Assembly (NCBI GenBank): GCA_945906715.1
Contig: CAMDRK010000032.1
Location: 1 to 14,209, forward strand
Source: Nitrospira lenta
Lineage (GTDB): Bacteria > Nitrospirota > Nitrospiria > Nitrospirales > Nitrospiraceae
DNA length: 14,209 bases
Reading direction: 5' to 3'
The notes beneath the pieces are model-generated. The model did not search any database. It was not told where the DNA came from and saw nothing but the letters and a program-made list of their open reading frames with translations. This document shows, piece after piece, positions 7,010 to 13,748 of the stretch. The stretch's first letter is position 1; each line of letters opens with the position of its first letter. Made by a program: the position numbers and the translations under genes.

Positions 7010-7058
7010 TGGGGGCAGGCCAATCAGAATGGAACGATCCGACAAGACGGGGGTCATT

Positions 7059-8660
7059 ATGAGCAAATTCATTTTTGTCACAGGCGGAGTCGTCTCCTCC
7101 CTGGGGAAAGGGCTCGCCTCGGCTTCGATCGGCAACCTGCTTGAGAGCCGGGGGTTGAAGATTACGTTCCTCAAGCTCGATCCCTACATCAATGTCGATC
7201 CCGGCACGATGAACCCCTATCAACATGGCGAAGTCTATGTGACTGACGATGGCGCGGAGACAGACTTGGATCTCGGTCACTATGAACGGTACACGTCTCT
7301 GACCCTCACCAAAGAAAATAATTACACGACCGGCCGGATCTACCATTCGGTCATCACAAAAGAGCGGCGAGGTGATTACCTTGGCGGGACGGTGCAGGTG
7401 GTGCCTCACGTCACCGACGAGATTAAACAGTGCATCATGCGCATCTCCCAGGGGATGGACGTGACGATCGTGGAGATCGGTGGCACGGTCGGTGACATCG
7501 AGAGCTTGCCCTTCCTTGAAGCGATTCGCCAGATGCCATATGACGTAGGGCGCGAGAACGTGCTCTATGTCCACCTGACGCTGGTGCCTTACATCGGCAC
7601 AGCCGGTGAACTCAAGACCAAACCGACACAGCATTCTGTCAACAAGCTTCGGGAGATCGGTATTCAGCCTCATATCCTCCTCTGCCGAACCGATCGGTAT
7701 CTGCCGCCGGAACTCAAGGGCAAGATCGCGATGTTCTGCAATGTCGAAAAAGACGCCGTGATTACGGCCAAGGACGTCGACACGATTTATGAAGTGCCGA
7801 TCGTGTTTCGGAAGGAAGGGCTGGACGAGCTGATCGTGCGTCAACTCCAACTCAAGACCGGTCCGCCGAATCTGCGCGAATGGGATGCGATGGTTCAGAA
7901 GATCAAGTATCCCAAGCATGAAGTCTCGGTCGCTCTGGTCGGCAAGTATGCGGGGTTGAAAGAATGTTACAAGAGCCTTTCAGAGTCGCTGGTCCATGGC
8001 GGCATCGATCATGAAACACGGGTGAATATTCAGTGGATCGAATCCGAGGAAATTGAACGGCAGGGGACTGAGCGTATCCTCCGCGAGGTCGATGGCATCC
8101 TGGTGCCGGGTGGGTTTGGCGCGCGTGGGATCGAAGGAAAGGTTGCCGCGATTCGCTATGCCAGGGAACACCAGATCCCATTCCTCGGTTTGTGTCTGGG
8201 CATGCAGTGCGCCACGATCGAGTTTGCGCGAAACGTGGCAGGATTGGCCGGCGCCAACAGCGCGGAGTTCGACGAAGCCTCTCCCCATCCAGTCATTCAT
8301 TTAATGTCGGATCAGCAGTCTGTCAGCGACAAGGGTGGGACGATGCGGTTGGGGTCGTATGTCTGTGTGCTGGGGGATGGCACCTTGGCCCAAAAGATGT
8401 ATGGGGTGAGCGAGGTGCGCGAGCGTCATCGGCATCGGTACGAATTCAACAACGAATACCGCGAGCGATTGCTGGCCAAGGGTTTCGTGTTGAGCGGACT
8501 TTCGCCGGACGGGCGGCTGGTTGAGATCATTGAATTGAAGGATCATCCCTGGTTTTTGGCGACACAGTTCCATCCGGAATACAATTCGCGGCCACACCGT
8601 CCGCATCCGTTGTTTAGCGGATTTGTGGGGGCTTCGCTCAAAAGGAAGTGCGGCCACTGA
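7059..8660 (+). CDS. pyrG: CTP synthase (glutamine hydrolysing)
   Basis: The gene encodes 533 residues, close to the family norm. PyrG aminates UTP to CTP using ATP and glutamine-derived ammonia. The synthetase domain opens with KFIFVTGGVVSSLGKG (3-18), which contains the P-loop. It also has YINVDPGTMNPYQHGEV (43-59) and EIGGTVGDIES (139-149). The glutamine amidotransferase domain occupies about 290-533. Its catalytic triad is C379 (GLCLGMQ), H505 and E507 (QFHPEY), and the oxyanion box is PGGFGARG (350-357). I prefer ATG 7059 because MSKFIFVTGG is the canonical N-terminus and GGGGG lies about 6 nt upstream; ATG 7029 would add ten residues. The gap from kdsB is 49 nt. Placement between kdsB and kdsA suits supply of CTP for CMP-KDO. 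Confidence 0.97.
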   Translation: MSKFIFVTGGVVSSLGKGLASASIGNLLESRGLKITFLKLDPYINVDPGTMNPYQHGEVYVTDDGAETDLDLGHYERYTSLTLTKENNYTTGRIYHSVITKERRGDYLGGTVQVVPHVTDEIKQCIMRISQGMDVTIVEIGGTVGDIESLPFLEAIRQMPYDVGRENVLYVHLTLVPYIGTAGELKTKPTQHSVNKLREIGIQPHILLCRTDRYLPPELKGKIAMFCNVEKDAVITAKDVDTIYEVPIVFRKEGLDELIVRQLQLKTGPPNLREWDAMVQKIKYPKHEVSVALVGKYAGLKECYKSLSESLVHGGIDHETRVNIQWIESEEIERQGTERILREVDGILVPGGFGARGIEGKVAAIRYAREHQIPFLGLCLGMQCATIEFARNVAGLAGANSAEFDEASPHPVIHLMSDQQSVSDKGGTMRLGSYVCVLGDGTLAQKMYGVSEVRERHRHRYEFNNEYRERLLAKGFVLSGLSPDGRLVEIIELKDHPWFLATQFHPEYNSRPHRPHPLFSGFVGASLKRKCGH

Positions 8661-8661
8661 T

Positions 8662-8832
8662 TTGAGATGCTGAAACAGGCTCCCAACTTCGTTCTCGGTT
8701 CGACAAAATCCTCAACGTACTCCCTCGGGGGACGAGCTGTCTTGGCAGCTCGGGGGTGGGCGAGTGAGAACGGTACGACTCCGGTTTCGATTCGCCTGCG
8801 GCCTCGTTGGATAGCCTGTTTGAGCATCTCAA
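8662..8832. mobile_element. MITE-like element with 20-nt terminal inverted repeats
   Basis: The ends at 8662-8681 (TTGAGATGCTGAAACAGGCT) and 8813-8832 are reverse complements at 19 of 20 positions. They bound a 171-nt segment with no coding capacity. Inside lies a perfect 7-bp hairpin, CGAGCTG-TCTTGG-CAGCTCG (8733-8752), without a following T run. The ends and interior resemble a class of palindromic intergenic repeats I associate with Nitrospira and other genomes; that is from memory and unchecked. It lies entirely in the pyrG-kdsA gap, ending 24 nt before kdsA. No target-site duplication is evident. It could attenuate transcription or stabilise the pyrG mRNA end. Confidence 0.72.
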
Positions 8833-8856
8833 GGGAAGTTGGAAGAAATTTAGACC

Positions 8857-9684
8857 ATGGCACGCGAAGTCCAAATCGGGTCATTTAAAGTCGGCGCGGG
8901 CCATCGGCAGTTTTTGATTGCCGGGCCTTGTGTCATCGAGAGTGAACAGCTCGTGCTGGAGACGGCGGGCCGGATCGCTGAGATCGCCAAGTCTCTGGGC
9001 ATGCCCTATATCTTCAAGTCGTCTTTCGACAAAGCGAACCGGACCTCGATCAACTCGTATCGCGGGCCTGGCCTTGAAAAGGGCTTGGCGGTGCTGAAGA
9101 AGGTCAAGGATCAGTTGGGGCTTCCTGTCTTGACGGACGTCCATACGGAAGAACAGGCGACCGAGGCTGGGAAAATTGTGGACGTGCTCCAGATCCCCGC
9201 CTTTCTCTGCCGGCAGACCGACTTGATCATCGCAGCGGCGAAGACAGGCAAAGTGGTGAACGTCAAGAAGGGCCAGTTCCTCTCACCACAAGAAATGGGT
9301 AATGCGGTGAAGAAAGTGGAGGAGTCAGGAAATCAGCGGATCGTCTTGACCGAGCGAGGATCGTCGTTCGGCTACAATAACCTTGTCGTCGATATGCGAT
9401 CCTTTCCGGTCCTTCGGAGTTTTGGCTATCCGGTGGTCTTCGATGCGACTCATAGTGTGCAGTTGCCTGGAGGCGGAGGAACCAAGTCCAGCGGCCAGCG
9501 TGAATTCGTCGAGCCATTGGCTTGCGCGGCAGCCGGAGCCGGAGTCGATGGTTTCTTCATGGAAGTCCATCCCAATCCCGATGAGGCCCTGTCGGACGGG
9601 CCCAATATGGTGCCGCTCCATCAGCTCAAAGCTTTACTTGAACGGGTCATGCGGATATGCGACGCGTCACAACCTCGAAAGTAA
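8857..9684 (+). CDS. kdsA: 3-deoxy-8-phosphooctulonate synthase (KDO-8-phosphate synthase), metal-dependent type
   Basis: The gene encodes 275 residues, normal length. The enzyme condenses phosphoenolpyruvate with arabinose-5-phosphate to KDO-8-phosphate. It is a TIM-barrel protein of the DAHP synthase superfamily. Key segments are IAGPCVIES (21-29), FKSSFDKANRTS (53-64), KKGQFLSPQEM (137-147), ERGSSFGYNNLVVDMR (166-181), FDATHSVQLPGG (195-206) and EVHPNPDEALSDGPN (236-250). The metal-ligand set of class II enzymes is present: C25, H199, E236, D247. Metal-independent E. coli KdsA has Asn in place of this Cys. The ATG at 8857 is preceded by GGAAG at 8841-8845. The arabinose-5-phosphate source, kdsD, overlaps its 3' end by 28 nt. 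Confidence 0.96.
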   Translation: MAREVQIGSFKVGAGHRQFLIAGPCVIESEQLVLETAGRIAEIAKSLGMPYIFKSSFDKANRTSINSYRGPGLEKGLAVLKKVKDQLGLPVLTDVHTEEQATEAGKIVDVLQIPAFLCRQTDLIIAAAKTGKVVNVKKGQFLSPQEMGNAVKKVEESGNQRIVLTERGSSFGYNNLVVDMRSFPVLRSFGYPVVFDATHSVQLPGGGGTKSSGQREFVEPLACAAAGAGVDGFFMEVHPNPDEALSDGPNMVPLHQLKALLERVMRICDASQPRK

Positions 9685-10685
9685 CCAAGCCGAACGGCGC
9701 TCGATCGACGGTGCCGAAGGGCCGAACCAGCCTTGATGTAGGCCGTCGTGTGCTGGACATCGAAGCCCGTGCGGTCCAGGCACTCATTCAACGGCTCGAT
9801 GGCGGTTTCTCGGATGCCGTTGATCTGCTCTATGATTGCAAGGGCAAAGTCGTCATCTCGGGCATGGGCAAATCCGGTTTGATTGGGCAGAAAATTGCCG
9901 CCACACTGGCCAGTACCGGGACGCCATCGTTTTTTCTCCATCCAGCCGAAGGGCTCCACGGCGATCTCGGCATGCTGGCGCGCAAGGATGTGCTCATTGC
10001 AATTTCGAATAGTGGAGAGACGCAGGAAATTTTGCAGCTGTTGCCCTTCATGGAGCGCATGGGCATTCCTATTCTGTCAATCGTTGGACGAATGAGTTCG
10101 ACGCTAGCCAAGAATAGTGCCGTCGCGTTGGATGTTTCTGTTGCAGAAGAGGCCTGTCCTATGGGGCTTGCGCCGACGGCGAGCACGACTGCGACACTCG
10201 CCATGGGCGATGCCTTGGCCGTCGCGTTGCTCGAGAAGCGCGGGTTCAAGGAACAGGATTTTGCGCAATTCCATCCTGGCGGGACGCTCGGACGCCGGCT
10301 GCTGGTGAAAGTGCGGGACGTCATGCACAGGGGGCAAGAGTTGCCTCAAGTGCAAGAGACGGTCTTAGGCTCGGTGGCTATTCTCGAAATGTCGGCGAAA
10401 AAACTCGGTATGACCACAGTGGTCGATCGAGCCGGCACACTTGCGGGGGTGATTACCGACGGCGATCTGCGGCGGTTTCTCCAGCAGGGTGGGGATTTTT
10501 CCAAGGTCACAGCCGGATCCTTGGCCGTACGACATCCTAAGCTGATCGGACCGGATGAGCTGGCAGCCAAGGCGGTCGAAATGATGGAGCGGTATTCCAT
10601 CACTACGCTCGTCGTTGCGGACAACGCGAAGCGAATTGTCGGGGTCGTGCATTTGCATCATTTGCTCAAACACGGAATCATCTAA
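9657..10685 (+). CDS. kdsD: Arabinose-5-phosphate isomerase
   Basis: The gene encodes 342 residues (E. coli KdsD 328). The enzyme interconverts ribulose-5-phosphate and arabinose-5-phosphate, feeding KdsA. The SIS domain covers about 40-200: GKVVISGMGKSGLIGQK (63-79), STGTPSFFLHPAEGLHGDLG (86-105), ISNSGET (116-122) and APTASTTATLAMGDALA (172-188). FHPGG (205-209) carries the conserved catalytic-site histidine. Two CBS domains follow, at about 220-275 and 288-340, ending HLHHLLKHGII. They are possible sensors of CMP-KDO or nucleotides, as suggested for the family. ATG 9657 lies inside kdsA; the first 25 residues are polar and not conserved, so a start slightly further in is possible. The kdsC phosphatase that often follows kdsD is not here. 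Confidence 0.94.
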   Translation: MRRVTTSKVTKPNGARSTVPKGRTSLDVGRRVLDIEARAVQALIQRLDGGFSDAVDLLYDCKGKVVISGMGKSGLIGQKIAATLASTGTPSFFLHPAEGLHGDLGMLARKDVLIAISNSGETQEILQLLPFMERMGIPILSIVGRMSSTLAKNSAVALDVSVAEEACPMGLAPTASTTATLAMGDALAVALLEKRGFKEQDFAQFHPGGTLGRRLLVKVRDVMHRGQELPQVQETVLGSVAILEMSAKKLGMTTVVDRAGTLAGVITDGDLRRFLQQGGDFSKVTAGSLAVRHPKLIGPDELAAKAVEMMERYSITTLVVADNAKRIVGVVHLHHLLKHGII

Positions 10686-10689
10686 AGGC

Positions 10690-10717
10690 GTGAAAGGTGA
10701 GGCGTGAAACGTGAAAC
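10690..10717 (+). repeat. Heptanucleotide tandem array after kdsD
   Basis: There are four consecutive 7-nt units, GTGAAAG, GTGAGGC, GTGAAAC, GTGAAAC, starting 4 nt after the kdsD stop. The unit length matches that of the arrays at 2419-2501, but the word differs. No inverted partner array was seen nearby. Confidence 0.65.
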
Positions 10718-10751
10718 GAGGGTCAGCCGAGGAGCTCCGGCCTTGGGCAAA

Positions 10752-10771
10752 GAGGCTGTCTTGGCAGACTC
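10752..10771. repeat. Short hairpin sharing a 13-nt core with the MITE-like element
   Basis: GCTGTCTTGGCAG (10755-10767) is identical to 8736-8748. Here the arms GAG.CTG and CAG.CTC pair around the same TCTTGG loop with one mismatch. GGGCGGGTGGGTGA follows, similar to GGGGGTGGGCGAGTGA after the first copy. Both occur in gaps downstream of LPS-cluster genes. The rest of the 10686-10901 gap shows the heptamer array and no convincing promoter for pgsA. Confidence 0.5.
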
Positions 10772-10901
10772 AGGGCGGGTGGGTGAAGTAGCCGACAGGG
10801 TTGGGAGGGTGTGAAGGCTGAACATTTTGATCATCCTGTGTGATTCTGCTTCTTTGTGCCATAGTAGTCTTTCAGAAACTGGCTAACGGAATAGGTCATT
10901 A

Positions 10902-11498
10902 ATGAATCGTGTACTGGCGGTATGGAAATCGGTCGGGCAGGAATCGCTTAATCTTCCGAATTTCATTACGCTGACGCGCATCCTCTTGATCCCTGTTTTC
11001 GTGGTACTGTTTGCCACGCCGACCCCGGACCGATCCCTCAGTGCAGCGATCGTCTTCGTCGTTGCAGCGGTCACCGATTTGTTGGATGGCTATCTGGCTC
11101 GCCGTAATAGCCAAGTCACCACATTGGGGAAACTCCTCGATCCCATCGCCGATAAGTTGTTGGTCCTCTCAGCCTTGATTCTTTTGGTCAACGTCGATCG
11201 TGTGAGCGCGCTGGTTGCGATCTTGATCATCGCGCGCGAAGTTGCAGTCACAGGGATTCGGGCCATTGCCGCAGGCGAAGGCATGGTGATGTCAGCTGAG
11301 ATGACTGGGAAGTATAAGATGGCGCTACAAGTAGTGGCGATCGTGCTCTTGATTCTCGAGGACACGTTCTTGTCCAATCTGGGCAATCTGCATCTCGCCG
11401 GTATTGTCACGCTTTATCTGTCGCTGGTGCTCGGCTATGTCTCAGGCGGTCAATATGTGTGGAGCTTTTGGAAGCAGGTCGTGGCCAAGGGACTATAG
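10902..11498 (+). CDS. pgsA: CDP-diacylglycerol--glycerol-3-phosphate 3-phosphatidyltransferase
   Basis: The gene encodes 198 residues. The enzyme transfers the phosphatidyl group from CDP-diacylglycerol to glycerol-3-phosphate, giving phosphatidylglycerol phosphate at the inner membrane. The complete CDP-alcohol phosphotransferase signature is present: D59-x2-D62-G63-x2-A66-R67-x8-G76-x3-D80-x3-D84. The N-terminal LNLPNFITLTRILLIP (16-31) is typical of PgsA. About six hydrophobic segments follow, and REVAVTGIRAIAAGEGMV (113-130) is the usual PgsA loop. The ATG at 10902 adds about 15 residues before the conserved start; a weak AGG lies upstream. Family members include phosphatidylserine and cardiolipin-type enzymes, but the N-terminal and loop motifs favour PgsA. 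The phospholipid gene plsY follows. Confidence 0.9.
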   Translation: MNRVLAVWKSVGQESLNLPNFITLTRILLIPVFVVLFATPTPDRSLSAAIVFVVAAVTDLLDGYLARRNSQVTTLGKLLDPIADKLLVLSALILLVNVDRVSALVAILIIAREVAVTGIRAIAAGEGMVMSAEMTGKYKMALQVVAIVLLILEDTFLSNLGNLHLAGIVTLYLSLVLGYVSGGQYVWSFWKQVVAKGL

Positions 11499-11507
11499 CT
11501 TGTCTTT

Positions 11508-11624
11508 CTGGTTTGTCTGGTCTGTTTGGTTTGTTTTGTTCGTTTCGCTCCTCCGGTCGGTGAACCAGACAAACTAAACAAACGAGATAAACCAGATGAA
11601 CCAGAAGAACCAGATAGACCGAGT
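11508..11624. repeat. Inverted pair of nonanucleotide arrays in the pgsA-plsY gap
   Basis: The left array (from 11508) reads in 9-nt units: CTGGTTTGT, CTGGTCTGT, TTGGTTTGT, TTTGTTCGT. The right array (11562-11624) reads GAACCAGAC, AAACTAAAC, AAACGAGAT, AAACCAGAT, GAACCAGAA, GAACCAGAT, AGACCGAGT. It is the same word on the opposite strand (CTGGTTC...). The two arrays face each other across a short CG-rich centre (about 11544-11561) and can form a long imperfect hairpin. The left array starts 10 nt after the pgsA stop. The open frame that crosses the right array gives low-complexity Asp/Glu/Pro peptide and is not a gene. Confidence 0.8.
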
Positions 11625-11664
11625 TTGCTCGGAGTGCGTACCTCCCCTCACAATCCCCTGATCC

Positions 11665-12282
11665 ATGAACGAAGAACTTCTGTGCGCGTTGATGACGGTG
11701 CTCGGCTATCTGCTGGGGGCCATTCCCTTCGGTATCGTGGTGTCGAAGGCCATGGGATTACCCGATCCACGAACGGTCGGCAGCAAGAATGTCGGGTTTA
11801 CCAACGTGTTGCGTGTATCCGGCAAGAAGGCGGGCGTCCTTACGCTTCTTGGAGATATGGGCAAAGGATGGCTGCTTGGCTGGGTTGCGATGCAGTGGCT
11901 CACCGTTGAGTCCTACATCATGGTCGTCGCGCTCGCACCGATTCTCGGGCACCTCTTTTCTCCGTTTTTGGGTTTCAAGGGAGGGAAGGGTGTGGCGACA
12001 GCCATGGGTGTGATATTGGGTCTATCTCCCTCTATCGGTCTTCTCATGTTGTTGATCTGGCTGGGGGCCGTCGCGATTTGGCGCTATTCTTCCGGTGGTG
12101 CGCTGGCAGCCTTCGGGTGCTTACCGGTTGTGGCGATCGTGAACGAACAGCGGCAGGAGTTCTTTGTCTTTTCTCTGCTCATCAGCACACTGATCTGGAT
12201 CAAGCATAAGGATAATATTGTCCGGATCTGGAAGGGGACGGAGAATAAAATGGGGAAAAAGAAACAGGAGTTGGAAGAATAG
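11665..12282 (+). CDS. plsY: Acyl-phosphate:glycerol-3-phosphate acyltransferase
   Basis: The gene encodes 205 residues, family length. PlsY acylates glycerol-3-phosphate from acyl-phosphate, making lysophosphatidic acid in the first membrane step of phospholipid synthesis. It is a polytopic inner-membrane protein. Motifs are GYLLGAIPFGIVVSK (14-28), GSKNVGFTNVLRVSGKKAG (39-57), GDMGKG (63-68), GHLFSPFLGFKGGKGVAT (95-112) and the C-terminal HKDNIVRIWKGTENK (181-195). Around five hydrophobic segments can be seen. The first box has Lys41 and Phe45 where GSGNxGATN is usual. The tail KMGKKKQELEE is highly charged. ATG 11665 lacks a clear ribosome binding site; the next Met (residue 10) falls within the first membrane segment and is less likely. 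PgsA, its neighbour, works later in the same lipid pathway. Confidence 0.92.
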   Translation: MNEELLCALMTVLGYLLGAIPFGIVVSKAMGLPDPRTVGSKNVGFTNVLRVSGKKAGVLTLLGDMGKGWLLGWVAMQWLTVESYIMVVALAPILGHLFSPFLGFKGGKGVATAMGVILGLSPSIGLLMLLIWLGAVAIWRYSSGGALAAFGCLPVVAIVNEQRQEFFVFSLLISTLIWIKHKDNIVRIWKGTENKMGKKKQELEE

Positions 12283-12287
12283 GGGGA

Positions 12288-12464
12288 AGCGGCCAGGTGC
12301 CCTCCTTGCTCGCAGAACGCGCCTGGATTCGTCTGTCTGGTTGGCTGGTCTGTCTGGTTCTTCTGGATGAATTTCCGGTCCGATCAACCCAATAGACCAA
12401 ATAGACCAGATGAACCAGCCTTCGTTGGTCGCGCGCAGTGGAAGATCATTCAGCCCCCATCCCT
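12288..12464 (+). repeat. Dispersed two-module intergenic repeat, copy B (3' of plsY)
   Basis: Module 1 (12288-12318, containing GGCCAGGTGCCCTC) begins 5 nt after the plsY stop. Module 2 (12423-12464, containing GCGCGCAGTGGAAGATCA) ends 51 nt before the small gene at 12516. These match copy A (1000-970 and 905-864) with one and two mismatches, in the same orientation relative to the upstream gene. The region between the modules is replaced by a nonanucleotide array not present in copy A. Confidence 0.8.
12323..12422. repeat. Second inverted nonanucleotide array pair, within repeat copy B
   Basis: CTGG recurs at 12337, 12345, 12354 and 12363 (spacing 8, 9, 9). It is faced by ACCCAATAG, ACCAAATAG, ACCAGATGA and ACCAGCCTT (12387-12422) in exact 9-nt steps. 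The word is essentially the one in the pgsA-plsY gap, so plsY is flanked on both sides by related inverted arrays. Confidence 0.72.
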
Positions 12465-12515
12465 GAGAACAACCGAAGCCGGAGTCAACACTGAATTTTT
12501 AGAGGGGGAAAGCTT

Positions 12516-12665
12516 GTGAATCAGGGCTATCGGTTGATCATTGTGGACAAGGCCGGTGTACTGGTCTCTGAATTTCAACTGACAGAGAACGCACTGGCTC
12601 AGCCGGAAGCCTTTGTCTCGGCGCTCAAACAGTCGATCGAAGATATTGAAGAGGAAGAGGTATGA
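12516..12665 (+). CDS. Small acidic protein of unknown function (49 residues)
   Basis: This gene starts with GTG at 12516 and stops with TGA at 12663-12665. A strong ribosome binding site, AGAGGGGGA (12501-12509), sits 6 nt upstream of the start. The product opens MNQGYRLIIVDKAGVLVSEF, a likely beta-strand-turn-strand, continues through QLTENALAQP, and ends in an acidic helix, SALKQSIEDIEEEEV. There is no signal peptide, membrane segment or cysteine. It lies 34 nt before the aldo/keto reductase and may be cotranscribed with it. I do not recognise the family. The start signal and the balanced composition make a real gene likely. Confidence 0.65.
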   Translation: MNQGYRLIIVDKAGVLVSEFQLTENALAQPEAFVSALKQSIEDIEEEEV

Positions 12666-12699
12666 GGCTCCTTCGCGCGCGTGACAAGGGATTTTGCTA

Positions 12700-13671
12700 A
12701 TGCAATATGTACATCTTGGTCGGTCGGGAGTGAAGGTCAGCCGGCTTTGTCTCGGCACCATGAACTTCGGGCCGGAAACAACCGAGGCGGACAGTTTTGC
12801 CATCATGGATCGGGCGCTGGAATTGGGAATCAATTTTTTCGATACGGCGAACGTCTATGGCTGGAAGATGGGAGAGGGCTGGACCGAGCAGATCGTAGGC
12901 CGTTGGTTCTCGCAAGGCGGCGGGCGTCGTGAAAAGGTCGTTCTGGCGACGAAGGTCTTCGGTCGGATGGGTGAGTGGCCGAATCAGTCTCGTTTGTCGG
13001 CCATGCATGTCAAGCGGGCTTGCGAGGACAGCCTGCGGCGTCTGCAGACGGATTGCATCGACCTCTATCAGATGCATCACGTCGATTGGGAGACGCCGTG
13101 GGAGGAGATCTGGCAGGCGATGGAGCAGTTGGTTCGGGAGGGCAAGGTGCTCTACGTCGGCAGCAGCAATTTTGCCGGCTGGCATCTGGCCCAAGCGCAA
13201 GAGCTGGCTCGAGGCCGTCATTTCCTCGGCCTCGTGTCGGAACAGAGTCTCTATAATCTGAATGAACGCACGATTGAACTGGAAGTGATTCCGGCCTGCG
13301 AAGCCTACGGCATCGGCCTGATTCCCTGGAGTCCGCTCGCACGTGGGCTGCTGGCCGGAGCATTGGAGCCGGCGCAGGTCGGTCGACGCGCGAACGAAGA
13401 TCTGAAAAAAGATATCGAGACCTATCGTCCCAAGCTGGAAGCTTATGGCGCGCTGTGCACAGAACTCGGCGAACACCAGGCCGATGTGGCACTCGCCTGG
13501 CTGTTGCACCAAAAGGCCGTTACGGCGCCGATTATTGGACCCCGCACAATGGAGCAATTGAACGGCGCGATGCGTGCCCTGAGTGTCACGTTGAGCCAGG
13601 AAACACTGCAACGACTCGACGATATCTTTCCCGGCCCTGGTGGGCCTGCACCAGAAGCCTACGCCTGGTGA
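12700..13671 (+). CDS. Aldo/keto reductase
   Basis: The gene encodes 323 residues of an NAD(P)H-dependent oxidoreductase with the (beta/alpha)8 AKR fold. The catalytic tetrad is complete: D48 and Y53 in FFDTANVYG (47-54), K85 in LATKVFG (82-88), and H126 in DLYQMHHVD (121-129). SSNFAGW (155-161), PWSPLARGLLAG (209-220) and the cofactor-phosphate region PIIGPRTMEQL (277-287) also match. The overall pattern (GTMNFG near the start, a long loop with ANEDLKKDIETYRPK) resembles the YhdN/Tas/aryl-alcohol dehydrogenase-like branch. The substrate cannot be told. I chose ATG 12700 over TTG 12694 because MQYVHLGRSGVKVSRL is the usual N-terminus and AAGGG lies about 10 nt upstream. Confidence 0.93.
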   Translation: MQYVHLGRSGVKVSRLCLGTMNFGPETTEADSFAIMDRALELGINFFDTANVYGWKMGEGWTEQIVGRWFSQGGGRREKVVLATKVFGRMGEWPNQSRLSAMHVKRACEDSLRRLQTDCIDLYQMHHVDWETPWEEIWQAMEQLVREGKVLYVGSSNFAGWHLAQAQELARGRHFLGLVSEQSLYNLNERTIELEVIPACEAYGIGLIPWSPLARGLLAGALEPAQVGRRANEDLKKDIETYRPKLEAYGALCTELGEHQADVALAWLLHQKAVTAPIIGPRTMEQLNGAMRALSVTLSQETLQRLDDIFPGPGGPAPEAYAW

Positions 13672-13719
13672 CAACGGCCTGATTAGCAGCGATCTGTACA
13701 CATTGTCCGTTAATACCCC

Positions 13720-13748
13720 TTGACCAGGCTCTCCATGGCGTCTAGCAT
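13720..13748 (+). promoter_or_regulatory. Candidate sigma-70-type promoter upstream of the 64-residue small gene
   Basis: TTGACC (13720-13725), a 17-nt spacer and TAGCAT (13743-13748) give one mismatch to the -35 consensus and two to the -10. It lies in the 309-nt gap after the aldo/keto reductase (13672-13980), where I see no tRNA, repeat or strong terminator. A start near 13755 would leave a leader of about 225 nt before the next gene, long enough to hold a regulatory or small RNA. Confidence 0.45.

Noticed and set aside
6966..7919. Long antisense open frame (317 codons) over pyrG
   Set aside because: It is a shadow of the certain pyrG gene in G+C-rich DNA. It is His/Asp/Arg-rich and has no family motif or start signal. 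The same applies to the antisense frames at 2457-3227, 3264-3914 and 12697-13701.
8733..8752. Intrinsic terminator after pyrG
   Set aside because: The hairpin is good but is followed by GGGGTGGG, not a T run. It is better explained as part of the MITE-like element.
10827..10865. Possible pgsA promoter (TTGATC ... CATAGT)
   Set aside because: The spacing is about 27 nt and no hexamer with a proper spacer was found.
11526..11909. Open frame giving a repetitive Asp/Glu/Pro peptide
   Set aside because: The repetitive part is translation of the nonanucleotide array, and the rest is out of frame with plsY.
10690..12422. CRISPR array
   Set aside because: The repeat units are only 7 or 9 nt, contiguous and without unique spacers, and there are no cas genes.
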